Source: JANNYA01 sp031422315 (GTDB taxonomy: Bacteria; Pseudomonadota; Gammaproteobacteria; Xanthomonadales; SZUA-5). Taken from it: 64,000 nucleotides of DNA. Shown here one piece after another: positions 52,793-62,530 of the stretch (positions within the stretch are counted from its first letter, which is position 1; the number at the start of each line of letters is the position of its first letter). A model generated the notes under the pieces. That model did no database searches and was not told the DNA's origin. It saw only the letters and a list, made by a program, of their open reading frames with translations. The position numbers and the translations under genes were made by a program. Where the stretch lies: positions 1-64,000 of the forward strand of contig JANOQN010000054.1 of assembly GCA_031422315.1 (NCBI GenBank), given 5' to 3'.

Positions 52793-54448
52793 ATGGCAGC
52801 AAAAGACGTACGATTTGGTGAAGATGCACGCGCGCGCATGTTGCGTGGTGTGAATGTGCTCGCGAATGCAGTGAAGGTAACGCTCGGCCCGAAAGGCCGC
52901 AATGTGGTGTTGGAAAAGAGCTTTGGCTCGCCAACGATTACCAAGGACGGCGTGTCGGTCGCTAAAGAAATTGAATTGGCCGACAAGTTCGAAAATATGG
53001 GCGCGCAGATGGTGAAGGAAGTGGCGTCTAAAACGTCCGACATCGCTGGTGACGGCACTACAACCGCTACCGTTTTGGCGCAGGCGCTGATTAAAGAAGG
53101 CATGAAAGCGGTTGCTGCGGGCATGAATCCTATGGATCTCAAGCGCGGTATTGATAAAGCGGTTGAAGCGGCGGTTGCTAGCTTGAAAGATAGCTCTAAG
53201 CCTTGCAAAGACGACAAAGCGATTGCTCAGGTCGGTACGATCTCGGCGAATGGCGACGTTGAAATTGGCGACATTATTGCGGAAGCGATGAAGAAAGTCG
53301 GCAAAGAAGGCGTGATTACCGTTGAAGAAGGTTCCGGCTTGAAGAATGAGCTGGATACCGTTGAAGGTATGCAGTTTGATCGCGGCTATTTGAGCCCGTA
53401 CTTCGTCAATAACCAGCAAACCATGAAAGTGGAAATGGAAACCCCGTTTATCCTGCTGTATGACAAGAAAATCAGCAACGTTCGCGAATTGCTGCCGGTA
53501 TTAGAAGCCGTCGCAAAAGCCGGCAAGCCGCTATTGATTGTTGCGGAAGAAGTTGAAGGCGAAGCGCTTGCTACGCTGGTCGTCAACACCATTCGCGGCA
53601 TCGTGAAGGTTTGCGCTGTCAAGGCACCTGGTTTTGGTGATCGCCGTAAAGCGATGCTGGAAGATATGGCTATTTTGACCGGCGGCCAGGTAATTTCGGA
53701 AGAAGTGGGCCTGTCGCTTGAGAAAACCACGCTGAAAGATTTGGGCACGGCGAAGCGCATTGTGGTCGAGAAAGAAAACACCATCATTATTGACGGTGCA
53801 GGCAAAAACGACACGATCAAGAGCCGTATTGACCAAATCAAGCGTCAAATTGAAGAAACCAGCAGCGATTATGATCGCGAAAAGCTGCAAGAGCGCGTTG
53901 CTAAACTAGCCGGCGGCGTTGCCGTTATCAAAGTGGGCGCAGCCACCGAAGTTGAAATGAAAGAAAAGAAAGCAAGAGTGGAAGATGCGCTGCACGCAAC
54001 CCGCGCCGCAGTCGAAGAAGGCGTGGTTCCAGGCGGCGGTGTAGCACTGGTGCGCGCAATCGCAGCGGTGGCAACGCTCAAAGGCATTAACGAAGATCAG
54101 CAGCACGGTATCGAAATGGCGCGCCGCGCTATGGAAGCACCTTTGCGCGAAATCGTCGCGAATGCTGGCGATGACAGCTCAGTCGTGTTGAACAAGGTCA
54201 AAGACGGCACCGGCAACTACGGCTACAACGCCGCAACCGGTGAATACGGCGATATGGTCGACATGGGTATTTTAGACCCAACCAAAGTCACGCGATCAGC
54301 ACTGCAGAATGCAGCCTCGATTGCCGGCTTGATGATCACCACCGAGTGCATGGTGGCCGAGTCACCTAAGCGTGAAGAAAAAGGCGGCCACGGTGGTCAT
54401 GACCACGGCGGTGGAATGGGTGGTATGGGCGGTATGGGCGATTACTAG
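52793..54448 (+). CDS. groEL: Chaperonin GroEL
   Basis: A 551-residue GroEL with NVVLEKSFGSPTITKDGVSV, GDGTTTATVLAQALI (ATP site) and the C-terminal Gly-Met tail GGMGGMGGMGDY. Folds client proteins in the cytosol with GroES. An intrinsic terminator follows. Confidence 0.98.
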   Translation: MAAKDVRFGEDARARMLRGVNVLANAVKVTLGPKGRNVVLEKSFGSPTITKDGVSVAKEIELADKFENMGAQMVKEVASKTSDIAGDGTTTATVLAQALIKEGMKAVAAGMNPMDLKRGIDKAVEAAVASLKDSSKPCKDDKAIAQVGTISANGDVEIGDIIAEAMKKVGKEGVITVEEGSGLKNELDTVEGMQFDRGYLSPYFVNNQQTMKVEMETPFILLYDKKISNVRELLPVLEAVAKAGKPLLIVAEEVEGEALATLVVNTIRGIVKVCAVKAPGFGDRRKAMLEDMAILTGGQVISEEVGLSLEKTTLKDLGTAKRIVVEKENTIIIDGAGKNDTIKSRIDQIKRQIEETSSDYDREKLQERVAKLAGGVAVIKVGAATEVEMKEKKARVEDALHATRAAVEEGVVPGGGVALVRAIAAVATLKGINEDQQHGIEMARRAMEAPLREIVANAGDDSSVVLNKVKDGTGNYGYNAATGEYGDMVDMGILDPTKVTRSALQNAASIAGLMITTECMVAESPKREEKGGHGGHDHGGGMGGMGGMGDY

Positions 54449-54490
54449 TCGCTTGCCTCGCTCGGCGCAGTACATCGCGCAACTAGCAAT

Positions 54491-54516
54491 AAAAACCCCG
54501 CGCAAGCGGGGTTTTT
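54491..54516. terminator. Intrinsic terminator after groEL
   Basis: A-run, stem AAAACCCCGC/GCGGGGTTTT and T-run between the convergent groEL and ada genes, usable on both strands. Confidence 0.9.
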
Positions 54517-54535
54517 ATTGGGATGTGGCTAACAG

Positions 54536-55696
54536 CTAGTCCGATTCTGCTGCCGCAAAACTGGGTCGATAGCCGGAAAACCGCCTAACATACCCGACTG
54601 TTGGGTTTCTAGGTGGGTTTGGGCGGATGGATACGTCCGATTTAACTTTGTCGGCTCCCACACTCGCCAAAAGCGATCGCTTGCGCGCTAAGCCCCAGCG
54701 GTAGCCGCCCAAGCCTCCATTACCACGCAGCACCAAATGGCATGGCACAAGCACGGCAATTTTATTGGCAGCGCAGGCGGAAGCCGCAGCGCGCACGGCT
54801 TTGGGGGCGTTGATTTGCGCTGCCAATTCGCCGTAACTCAGCACTACGTCGGTTTGCACGCTCAACAAAAAACGCCAAACCCTAATTTGAAATGCCGTGC
54901 CGCGCAAATCTAGCGGAAGGTCTGGGCGCGATTTGCCATGACTGATGTGCGCGTCAAGCGCGGCAATCCAGGCATCAAGCTCGGGTGATCGCAAAGCACT
55001 TGAGCGCACCAATTGTGCATTTGGAAACTCATTGGTTAACTGAGCAAGCAGCGCAGTTTCGCTATCGCCAAAATGCGCAAAACAAACGCCAATATCAGTG
55101 GCCCCCATCAGCAGCGCTCCCAGGCTGGTATTTCGGCAGGCGTAGGCTATCGTTTCACCGGCGCCGCCAGCGCGATAGGTTTTGGGTGTCATGCCTAGAC
55201 TGTGCGCTTTGCTGTAAGCGCGGCTGCTTGAGCCATAGCCTGCGTCAAGAATCGCAGTAGTCACGGCACCGCCGCTTTGCAAGGAAGCTTTCATGCACTC
55301 GACTCGGCGCGCGACCTGGTAGGCTTTCGGCGTTACTCCGAGCGCTGCTTTAAATGCTTTTTGTAAGCGCCCGCTGGAGAGCCCGGCGCGCGTGGCCAGC
55401 AAGTCCAACGGCAGCGCTGCATCGAAATTTGCGGTGATGTACGCGGCAATGTCGGCTATGGCCGCAGCTGCCGACGGCTGCAACGGCCGGCAGCGTTTGC
55501 ACGCTCGAAATCCTGCTGCAATTGCTTCCGCAGAGCCTTGAAAAAAGCGCAGGTTCTCAGACCTAGGTGCACGCGCCGCGCAGGATGGTCGGCAAAACAC
55601 GCCGGTGGTTATCACTGCATAGATAAACCGGCCATCAAAGCCCGAATCACGCGCGGCAATCGCGGTGCGCATGACTTTTTCCGTCGGCATGCTCAT
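54536..55696 (-). CDS. ada: Ada: methylphosphotriester/O6-methylguanine methyltransferase and regulator
   Basis: A 386-residue Ada: Zn site with Cys35, Cys39, Cys66 and Cys69 in the N-terminal Ada domain, an AraC-type HTH (about 95-175) and a C-terminal methyltransferase domain with acceptor Cys319 in VPCHLV. The residue after PCH is Leu rather than the usual Arg. A 37-residue tail beyond the normal end (after about 349, KVKSDVSIRPNPP...) is extra. The gene overlaps its upstream partner by 4 bp, so they are coupled. Confidence 0.95.
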   Translation of the reverse strand: MSMPTEKVMRTAIAARDSGFDGRFIYAVITTGVFCRPSCAARAPRSENLRFFQGSAEAIAAGFRACKRCRPLQPSAAAAIADIAAYITANFDAALPLDLLATRAGLSSGRLQKAFKAALGVTPKAYQVARRVECMKASLQSGGAVTTAILDAGYGSSSRAYSKAHSLGMTPKTYRAGGAGETIAYACRNTSLGALLMGATDIGVCFAHFGDSETALLAQLTNEFPNAQLVRSSALRSPELDAWIAALDAHISHGKSRPDLPLDLRGTAFQIRVWRFLLSVQTDVVLSYGELAAQINAPKAVRAAASACAANKIAVLVPCHLVLRGNGGLGGYRWGLARKRSLLASVGADKVKSDVSIRPNPPRNPTVGYVRRFSGYRPSFAAAESD

Positions 55697-56376
55697 CTGG
55701 GCGCAGCGGTATTTGACGCGCGTGCACGATCCACATCGGGGCTGCGATACAGCGCTTCAGGAATGCCGGCCAACGTCGATGGCCGCACCTGCGCGCCTAG
55801 CCCGTAGAATTTTTGGAAGCTCATAATGAGCGGCCGCCACTTATCCGGATCGACCCGATTAATCTCACGCTCCATGAGAATGGCGTCGTGCAAATGTACC
55901 CGAACAATTCGAGCCTCAAATGACAAAATTCGCCCCTTGAGTTGTGCATCGTCCACCGCGATTGGATGCACGGCCTCAATCACCGCTTCCAGCTGCACGG
56001 GTGCTTGTGCCACGCGCGACGGCCTTACAACTTCACTTTGCGCGGGTGTTAATCCGGCGCGCTCAAACTTATCGCGAATATGAAAATAGCCCCGCTGCGC
56101 TTTTGCCGCAGGTACCGGGTCGCAGCCGGTCGTCAGCGCCAATCGATCAACCTGATCGGCCATGCAGGCAGAGGGCAAGTTGATTACTACTTCCGGGCGC
56201 TCGAGCAAATTACGCGCCGTTTGAGAAAGCGCACCCAAACCCAAAACCGCGCGCCAGCCGAGCCAGAATATCGAGGACATCGGTGCCAAATTGATACTGC
56301 CATTGGCATTGCAGGTGCTAAGGATCGCCACCGGCGTACCAAAGTACAAAATTGCGGGTTCGTGCGTACGGGTCAT
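55693..56376 (-). CDS. Flavin reductase-like FMN-binding protein
   Basis: A 227-residue split-barrel flavin protein beginning MTRTHEPAILYFGTPVAILS with the NLAPMSSIFWLGWRAVLG segment of the flavin reductase-like family. It is the first gene of a two-gene operon with ada (4-bp overlap), which is unusual and suggests a role in the alkylation response, inferred from position. Confidence 0.82.
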   Translation of the reverse strand: MTRTHEPAILYFGTPVAILSTCNANGSINLAPMSSIFWLGWRAVLGLGALSQTARNLLERPEVVINLPSACMADQVDRLALTTGCDPVPAAKAQRGYFHIRDKFERAGLTPAQSEVVRPSRVAQAPVQLEAVIEAVHPIAVDDAQLKGRILSFEARIVRVHLHDAILMEREINRVDPDKWRPLIMSFQKFYGLGAQVRPSTLAGIPEALYRSPDVDRARASNTAAPR

Positions 56377-56569
56377 GTGATTTTTAACCTTGTTGGAAGT
56401 CGGACAACTTTAAGGGCACGTTTGACCAAATTCACTCCGTTTCTGGCTGTTGAACTCTTCGCAAAGGACTAGTTTGATAATAGACAGGCTACTGCAAAAT
56501 CTACTGAGCCGCTAATGGCTGCATTTGCGCTGCACAGCCCACCACGTCATTGTGTGTTAGCTTCCCAGC

Positions 56570-57223
56570 TTGCCCAAGATCAATCACCTATTGCACGAAA
56601 AAATAATCGATGCGATTGCGGCGACGGGAATTTACGTCGGCGAATCGATTTTATCTGCGGACACAAACAACGGCTTGCGCGCCGAATTGCTAAAATTGCA
56701 CACCGCGCAAAATGCCACACGCGCATTGCAGCCTGCAAAAGTGAGCGAGCAAGCCATCAGCGCGCCGGAATGGCGCGGCGATTCGACCGCTTGGCTTTCT
56801 GATGCACCGAGCAACAAAGCTGAGTCCGCTGCCATGTTGGCAATAAAAGCATTGCAGCTTGCTTTCAACGCGGCCTTGTTCACCGGCATCCAGCAAACCC
56901 AGCTGCACTATGCGCACTACCCGATCGGTGCATTTTACAAACGCCATTTAGACCGATTTGCGACTTCTCAAGCGTCACGCGGTAAAACCGAACCCGCCAG
57001 CTGTAGAGTTATCTCGTTAGTTTTCTATCTTAATGCGGATTGGCTACAAAACGAAGGTGGTGAGCTTGTGCTTTACGATGCCGACGAGCAGCGGCAAATT
57101 CGCGTTTTGCCCCAACTTGGCACCATGGTGGCGTTTCGCAGCGAACAATTCCCGCACGAGGTGCTGCCGGCCATTCGAACTCGGCTGTCGCTAACGGGTT
57201 GGATGCTGGCGGCGCAGAGTTAG
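56570..57223 (+). CDS. 2-oxoglutarate/Fe(II) oxygenase (prolyl 4-hydroxylase type)
   Basis: A 217-residue protein with an HxD motif in YKRHLDRF, a distal His in FPHEVLP and the 2OG-binding Arg in RTRLSLTGWM, the Fe/2OG triad of prolyl 4-hydroxylase-like proteins. The only start is TTG at 56570, so the true N-terminus is uncertain. The substrate is unknown. Confidence 0.85.
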   Translation: MPKINHLLHEKIIDAIAATGIYVGESILSADTNNGLRAELLKLHTAQNATRALQPAKVSEQAISAPEWRGDSTAWLSDAPSNKAESAAMLAIKALQLAFNAALFTGIQQTQLHYAHYPIGAFYKRHLDRFATSQASRGKTEPASCRVISLVFYLNADWLQNEGGELVLYDADEQRQIRVLPQLGTMVAFRSEQFPHEVLPAIRTRLSLTGWMLAAQS

Positions 57224-57331
57224 ACAGTGAGCGCAGCTGCCCTCAACGGCGCCGCTTAGCTGCGCTGGAGTCTAATAGGGCTATCCGCTAAGCTGTGAAT
57301 ACTGGCTTTTCCGCTACAGGTTTGAGATGCA

Positions 57332-57769
57332 ATGACGCTAATAACAAAAACCAAGGCATTTGTATTTGTAACGATACTCATCAGTGGATCAGTACTCGGC
57401 TTTGGCGGCAACCACGGTAAAAAAGTCGAGCCACTAACCGTGCTGCCGTTGAAAGCTGATATGCACCACCATCTGGCGATCAATAAAGGTATTGTTTCTG
57501 ACGCGCGCGCGCCGGTGGTGCCACACGTCGAGCTGGTATTGAAGCGCTTAGATGACACGCTGACCACGCTGGAATTTCGCAATGTCACCGATAAACCGAT
57601 CAAAATGAAGCTGTTTTTGGTGCAAGCTGACGGCCGCTATGTAGCCACCAGCAGCTGCCCGATTGAACCGGGTGGCACCAGCGTAGAAAGCTGGGAAGAT
57701 GCCTTTGATGCGATTGGCTTTGGCTTGGCGGTTGAGCTTGCGTTAGATGCACCTAAAACGTGCAATTAG
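57332..57769 (+). CDS. Hypothetical secreted protein
   Basis: A 145-residue protein with a signal peptide (residues 1-25) and a single beta-rich domain with two Cys near the end (SSCPIE, APKTCN) that may form a disulfide. No domain recognised. It is followed by the repeat cluster at 57824-58054. Confidence 0.65.
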   Translation: MTLITKTKAFVFVTILISGSVLGFGGNHGKKVEPLTVLPLKADMHHHLAINKGIVSDARAPVVPHVELVLKRLDDTLTTLEFRNVTDKPIKMKLFLVQADGRYVATSSCPIEPGGTSVESWEDAFDAIGFGLAVELALDAPKTCN

Positions 57770-57823
57770 ACCACGCAAACTTCCGGTGCCCTGAGATGAA
57801 TTTTTGCCACTCGCGTGAACATA

Positions 57824-58054
57824 CCTCGTCATCCCCGCGCAGGCGGGGATCCAGGGAACAGGTGTCATATACTCGCGCCGATTCCTATCTCAACGAAATC
57901 AGCACTTTTTACCCCTTTCATTAGGCTGAAAGTTCGGCGAGCCTGGATTTCCGCCTGCGCGGGAATGACGGTAAGGTGCCTAGCTTTGAAGGCAATCAAA
58001 CCTCGTCATCCCCGCAAAGGCGAGCCTGGATTTCCGCCTGCGCGGGAATGACGG
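57824..58054. repeat. Cluster of three palindromic 'GTCATCCCCGCG' repeats
   Basis: Copies at 57824-57869 (CTCGTCATCCCCGCGCAGGC then the AGGTGTCA extension), 57939-57970 (inverted, GCCTGGATTTCCGCCTGCGC) and 58001-58054 (a hybrid of both orientations). They fill the gap between the secreted protein and the RHH gene, which otherwise holds nothing I can identify. Confidence 0.85.
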
Positions 58055-58107
58055 CAAAGAATTACTGGCGCTTTAGTAGCAAACGTAGACTCGCTTCGCG
58101 CTTGTAA

Positions 58108-58392
58108 TTAAATCGGGCTACCGGTCGGAATCTTCTCAATCGCATTAAGCGCATCGCGAAACGCACCTGATTCATCGTTATTCCAGGTGCCGCCCAAAAT
58201 CCGCGTTTCCCGCATCACGGAATTAACAAAGCTGGGTTCAGACGGCGCGCCGTGCGCTGCCGCGTGAGCGTCCAAACCGAGTTTTAGCAGCTCCAACATG
58301 CAAGAATTTAACGGCTGCCCACTATCACGCGTGAAACGTTTAATACGTTCCGTTAGCGCTTCGTCGATTGAGCGGATCAGTAAATCAGGCAT
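58108..58392 (-). CDS. RHH/Arc-like antitoxin-type protein
   Basis: A 94-residue protein starting MPDLLIRSIDEALTERIKRF, a strand-helix-helix pattern of Arc/FitA-like DNA-binding proteins. No toxin is next to it, so it may be an orphan antitoxin or a regulator. Confidence 0.6.
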   Translation of the reverse strand: MPDLLIRSIDEALTERIKRFTRDSGQPLNSCMLELLKLGLDAHAAAHGAPSEPSFVNSVMRETRILGGTWNNDESGAFRDALNAIEKIPTGSPI

Positions 58393-58512
58393 GGCAAAAT
58401 GTTAGCAAGTTACACGTTTATGACACAGCCGCAGACTTTGCCAAAGCTTGACGGACTTCGCAAATTTATGAAGCTTAAATTCATGATTTAGCCGATAAAT
58501 GGACCAATTTTC

Positions 58513-61428
58513 TCAACGCAGCTTGAAAAAGGTCGGATTTACCGCAAGCCGCAGCGCATCAAGGCGCAAGCGCGCGCTTGGCAGCGCAGCGTCCAAACCG
58601 GCCAGCTGGGTGCGCAGCACTAGAATTTCTTGCTCGCGTACTGACGGATTAACCCGCTTGAGCGCGACTAAACGTGCGATTTCTTCACGATATTCTTGCT
58701 GCGCATTGACGTGCGCGGCGGCCGACAATGTGCCCGCTTGCACCTCAGCAATTGCAGTTGCGGCTTTAAGCATTTCTTGCACCAGCGTTTGCAGCATTTT
58801 TCGCTGCGGTTGCAAGTTCAAAATCTGTTCGTCGGCCTTTTTTAGGGCGCGATCACTGGCACGCCAATCGCGCGGCTGTAGCTTGGTGTCAATTACGACG
58901 CGCAGAGGCTGCGGCGGCAAAAATCGATCCGCATCGAGCTTTCGATCTGCCACGCATTCCAACACGAATATGCACTCGAGTAGCGCAATTTGTGGCGGCA
59001 GTTCGGAATCGACGATGCAGGCTGAGTTGCCCTCTTCCGACGCCAGCAGCATCTCGAGCGCGTTTTGCACGAGTGGATGTTCGAGGCGCAGCAGCGGCAC
59101 GTCGTCGCGTTCTAGCGCAAAGGTGCGATCAAAGCTGATGGTCATAGGCTCAGTACCCAAGCCGCTAAAATCAGGATTGCTGATCATTTCCGGATCAAGC
59201 TTCCACACGCGCGGACGCAGCTCTTCAATATCGACGCCGAAATGCTCCATCAAGCGCAGGCAAAAATCATCCGCGCTTTCATCGCTATCGTCCTGCGCCA
59301 TCAAATGTTGCAGCGCCAAACCGCCGGCGCCGCGCTGCGCTGCGAGTTCTAGCAAACGATCACGGCCATCGTGAATGCGATCAGCAAATTGTTTGTGCAG
59401 CGCTTTCGTCTCGCTGATTAGCGCATCCGCTTCAACATGGCTGCCATTGACTGAATTCGCCAAATCCTGCGCCAGCTTGCACAGCTTTGGGCCAAATCGA
59501 CGCAGCAGCTCGCGCCCGTCTGCCGGGCTGCTGGAAAAGCCGCCGATAGCTTCCGTGTGCCAGCGCAGCAGCAGCGCTTGCGCGGTGTCGTTCAGCGCCA
59601 CCGTGTGGATTTTGATATCTTCAGATTGCCCGATACGATCCAGCCGTCCAATGCGCTGCTCCAACAAATCTGGATCGAGCGATACATCCCACAGCACTAA
59701 ATGATGCGCGAACTGAAAGTTGCGGCCTTCCGAGCCAATTTCCGAACACAGCAGCATGCGCGCGCCGTCTGGATCTTGAAAATACGCGGCGTTGCGATCG
59801 CGCTGCGCCAGCGTCAGCGCTTCGGTAAAGCGCGCCACTTTAATGCCGCTGCGCAATCTGAGCGCGGCTTCAAGCTGCGCGACTTTATACGCGTGACGGC
59901 AAATCAGCACGATCTTGGCGCTGCCGAGTGTTTCGATGGTTTGTAGCAGCCAAGCAAAACGTGGGTCGTGCGTGAGCGCCAAAATATCCGGATCGTTTTC
60001 GGCAGCTAAGGCGGCGTCCTTGTTCGCGCTCGGCAATGGCAGCTCACCAATATCGCGTTTGAATTCGAGCAATAAGCGCTCACGCAGCGCCTCATCATGC
60101 GGGCTATCCAACAAGGCCGCATGCAGTACACGCGCTGGAAAGCCACCGACGCTCAAGCGCCGATTGCGCATCATGACCCGGCCGGTGCCGTGCCGATCAA
60201 TCAGCGCATCCAGAAGCTCCGTGCGTACTTTTGGCTCAGGGCTGGCGGAAATTTTCGGCAATAAGGTGGGCTCGTCTGCCAGCACGGTTTGCAATTTTGC
60301 CTGGGTTTTCTCTGATAGCTTTTTATCCGCGTCCAGCAAGCTGTCGGCCAAATCCGAGATGTGTTTGAAGCCGTGAACTTCCGTTTCAAAGCTGGGTAGA
60401 TCACTGTAGCGCGCTGGATCTAGCAGCCGCAGCCTGGCAAAATGCCCGGCCAAACCCAGCTGTTCGGGCGTCGCAGTCAGCAGCACCACGCTTGGGGTTT
60501 TTAGCGCCAGCGTTTCGACTAGCTGATATTCCGGGCTAACGGATTCTGGCGTCCAGATTAAATGGTGCGCTTCATCAACGACCAGCATGTCCCAGCCGGC
60601 ATCGCTGATTTGCTTGGCGCGTTTAGGTGATTTCGCCAAAAAATCCAAGTCGGTCAAGATCAGCTGATCGTCCTGAAACGGGTTTCGACCTTCACCGGTG
60701 AGTTCAATCGACTCAACCCGCTCTTCATCAAAGATGGCTGGGCTTAAGTTGAAACGCCGCAGCAGCTCGACGTACCACTGATACACCAGCGCTTCCGGCA
60801 CAATGATCAGCGCGCGCGTCACACGCCCGCTAGCCAACAGGCGTGACAGCATTAAACCCGCTTCAATCGTTTTGCCCAAGCCGACTTCATCGGCCAGCAA
60901 TACCCTCGGCTCGGCTTGCTTGAGCGCTTGATCGACCACTTGCAGCTGGTGTTTGAGCAAGGAAACCTTCGCCGAATAAATCCCGTTCGCCGGGGATCGG
61001 CGCAGCTTGGCGCGCCGCTCAAGTGCTTCAAGGCGCAGTGCAAAGCGCAAATTGGTGTCCAGCTTGCCGGCCATGAGGCGCTCGGCGGCTTCGCCAGCGG
61101 CCTGCTGATCGTCTAGTTCACCCTCGGAAAATTCCACGTCACCCGCTTGATAGATCATCAAGCCATCCTTTTCAAACATGCTGGTTAGCTCCAGCTTGGC
61201 GCCTTTGCGCAACACGATGTCGCCAATTTTAAACTCTGCTCTTGCGAGCGGCGCATTGGCCTGTGCGTACATGCGAATAACGCCAGAAAGGGTAAACACG
61301 ACTTGCACCGCGCGAATTTCAACCCGCATCACCGTGCCTAAACCCAGTTCGGGCTCAGCGTTGGAGTGATAGCGCTGGCCAGGAATGTAAACGACGCGTG
61401 CATTGCTCATGGAGTTCGTGTTCTTCAT
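58513..61428 (-). CDS. rapA: RNA polymerase-associated helicase RapA
   Basis: A 971-residue SNF2-type protein: Tudor/KOW-like N-terminus, helicase motifs I (LLADEVGLGKTIEAGLM) and II (DEAHHLIW), then the helicase C half with GSEGRNFQFAHHLV and QRIGRLDRIGQ. RapA recycles RNA polymerase after transcription. Length and order agree with the family. It is monocistronic between the RHH gene and a DUF481 gene. Confidence 0.95.
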   Translation of the reverse strand: MKNTNSMSNARVVYIPGQRYHSNAEPELGLGTVMRVEIRAVQVVFTLSGVIRMYAQANAPLARAEFKIGDIVLRKGAKLELTSMFEKDGLMIYQAGDVEFSEGELDDQQAAGEAAERLMAGKLDTNLRFALRLEALERRAKLRRSPANGIYSAKVSLLKHQLQVVDQALKQAEPRVLLADEVGLGKTIEAGLMLSRLLASGRVTRALIIVPEALVYQWYVELLRRFNLSPAIFDEERVESIELTGEGRNPFQDDQLILTDLDFLAKSPKRAKQISDAGWDMLVVDEAHHLIWTPESVSPEYQLVETLALKTPSVVLLTATPEQLGLAGHFARLRLLDPARYSDLPSFETEVHGFKHISDLADSLLDADKKLSEKTQAKLQTVLADEPTLLPKISASPEPKVRTELLDALIDRHGTGRVMMRNRRLSVGGFPARVLHAALLDSPHDEALRERLLLEFKRDIGELPLPSANKDAALAAENDPDILALTHDPRFAWLLQTIETLGSAKIVLICRHAYKVAQLEAALRLRSGIKVARFTEALTLAQRDRNAAYFQDPDGARMLLCSEIGSEGRNFQFAHHLVLWDVSLDPDLLEQRIGRLDRIGQSEDIKIHTVALNDTAQALLLRWHTEAIGGFSSSPADGRELLRRFGPKLCKLAQDLANSVNGSHVEADALISETKALHKQFADRIHDGRDRLLELAAQRGAGGLALQHLMAQDDSDESADDFCLRLMEHFGVDIEELRPRVWKLDPEMISNPDFSGLGTEPMTISFDRTFALERDDVPLLRLEHPLVQNALEMLLASEEGNSACIVDSELPPQIALLECIFVLECVADRKLDADRFLPPQPLRVVIDTKLQPRDWRASDRALKKADEQILNLQPQRKMLQTLVQEMLKAATAIAEVQAGTLSAAAHVNAQQEYREEIARLVALKRVNPSVREQEILVLRTQLAGLDAALPSARLRLDALRLAVNPTFFKLR

Positions 61429-61635
61429 ATCTTGGGGGCGCTGATTCTACCTTGGTGCGCTGCGCCGCGCGTATCGATATAGACGAGCCTGAACACAAAA
61501 TCGTACGTCTAGTTTATTGACATTATTAGCGGCTTGTTTCACCAGAAATTCAGCCAAAACCGCCAATTATTGGCGCTCGGCTTCGGCCGATCAGTACGAA
61601 TACCCACACACCCAACTCGTAGACAGGAAAAACTC

Positions 61636-62376
61636 ATGAAAAAGATTCTCGCGATTGCGCTTTTGTCAGCGCTTACTTCCAGCGCGTTTGCCCAGTGGAA
61701 AGGCGCTGGCGAATTTGGCTTGGCGATTACAGGTGGCAGCACAGAAACTACCAACATCAACGGCAAACTAGGCCTAGTGAATGAGAGCGATGCTTGGAAA
61801 CACGAGTTTGGGCTCGGTTTACTTCGTGCATCATCTAAGGCCTTTGTAGTTGATCTAGCTAGACCGACGGCTGCCCCTGTAGAACGAACTGTCAAGTCCG
61901 CCAATCGATACGACGTTGCCTGGACTTCCGGTTACAAGCTGTCTGATACGTCTTATATTTTTGGGTCATTGCGTCATGAGAATGATGATTTTTCGATTTT
62001 TGAAAAGCAAACCGTTGCAGCGCTTGGTTACGGCATCTACCCGATTAAAACCGAAGATACGACGCTACTTTTTGAAGCGGGTTTAGGCTATCGACAAGCC
62101 ACATTGATCACAACTGGCGACAGTGACGGCGAAGCGGTATTCCGTGGCAAGATAGATTTCAACACCAAGCTGACCGAATCAACCGCGCTTTTTAATACGT
62201 TTTTGGTCGAAGCAGGTTCCGACAGCAAGTACTACCAAAATGATTTAGGCGTTGCAGTGAAAATGTCCGATGCATTTGCGGTAAAAACCGGATTTCAACT
62301 TCGACGTAACACCGTTAAAAACTTCAATGGCGTGACCGATCGCTTGTTTACCACCAATTTGGTCTATAGCTTCTAA
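61636..62376 (+). CDS. DUF481 outer-membrane beta-barrel protein
   Basis: A 246-residue protein with a signal peptide ending SSAFA and the DUF481 pattern of alternating strands (e.g. LGYGIYPIKTEDTTLLFEAG) ending with an aromatic residue (NLVYSF), as in outer-membrane barrels. The ATG at 61636 follows AGGAA. Function unknown. A terminator follows. Confidence 0.88.
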   Translation: MKKILAIALLSALTSSAFAQWKGAGEFGLAITGGSTETTNINGKLGLVNESDAWKHEFGLGLLRASSKAFVVDLARPTAAPVERTVKSANRYDVAWTSGYKLSDTSYIFGSLRHENDDFSIFEKQTVAALGYGIYPIKTEDTTLLFEAGLGYRQATLITTGDSDGEAVFRGKIDFNTKLTESTALFNTFLVEAGSDSKYYQNDLGVAVKMSDAFAVKTGFQLRRNTVKNFNGVTDRLFTTNLVYSF

Positions 62377-62403
62377 AACTGGACGAGCTAAACTCGCCTT
62401 GCC

Positions 62404-62429
62404 AAAAACCCGCCGATTGGCGGGTTTTT
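62404..62429 (+). terminator. Intrinsic terminator
   Basis: AAAAACCCGCC-gatt-GGCGGGTTTTT stem-loop after the DUF481 gene. Confidence 0.9.
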
Positions 62430-62530
62430 GCTTTCTGCGTGGATAACGAGATCAAAGATTGCAACAAATTCAGCGCGCTAATGCATTTCCAGCTGCGAGT
62501 CATCACGCGACTGACACACTGCCGCTCGTC

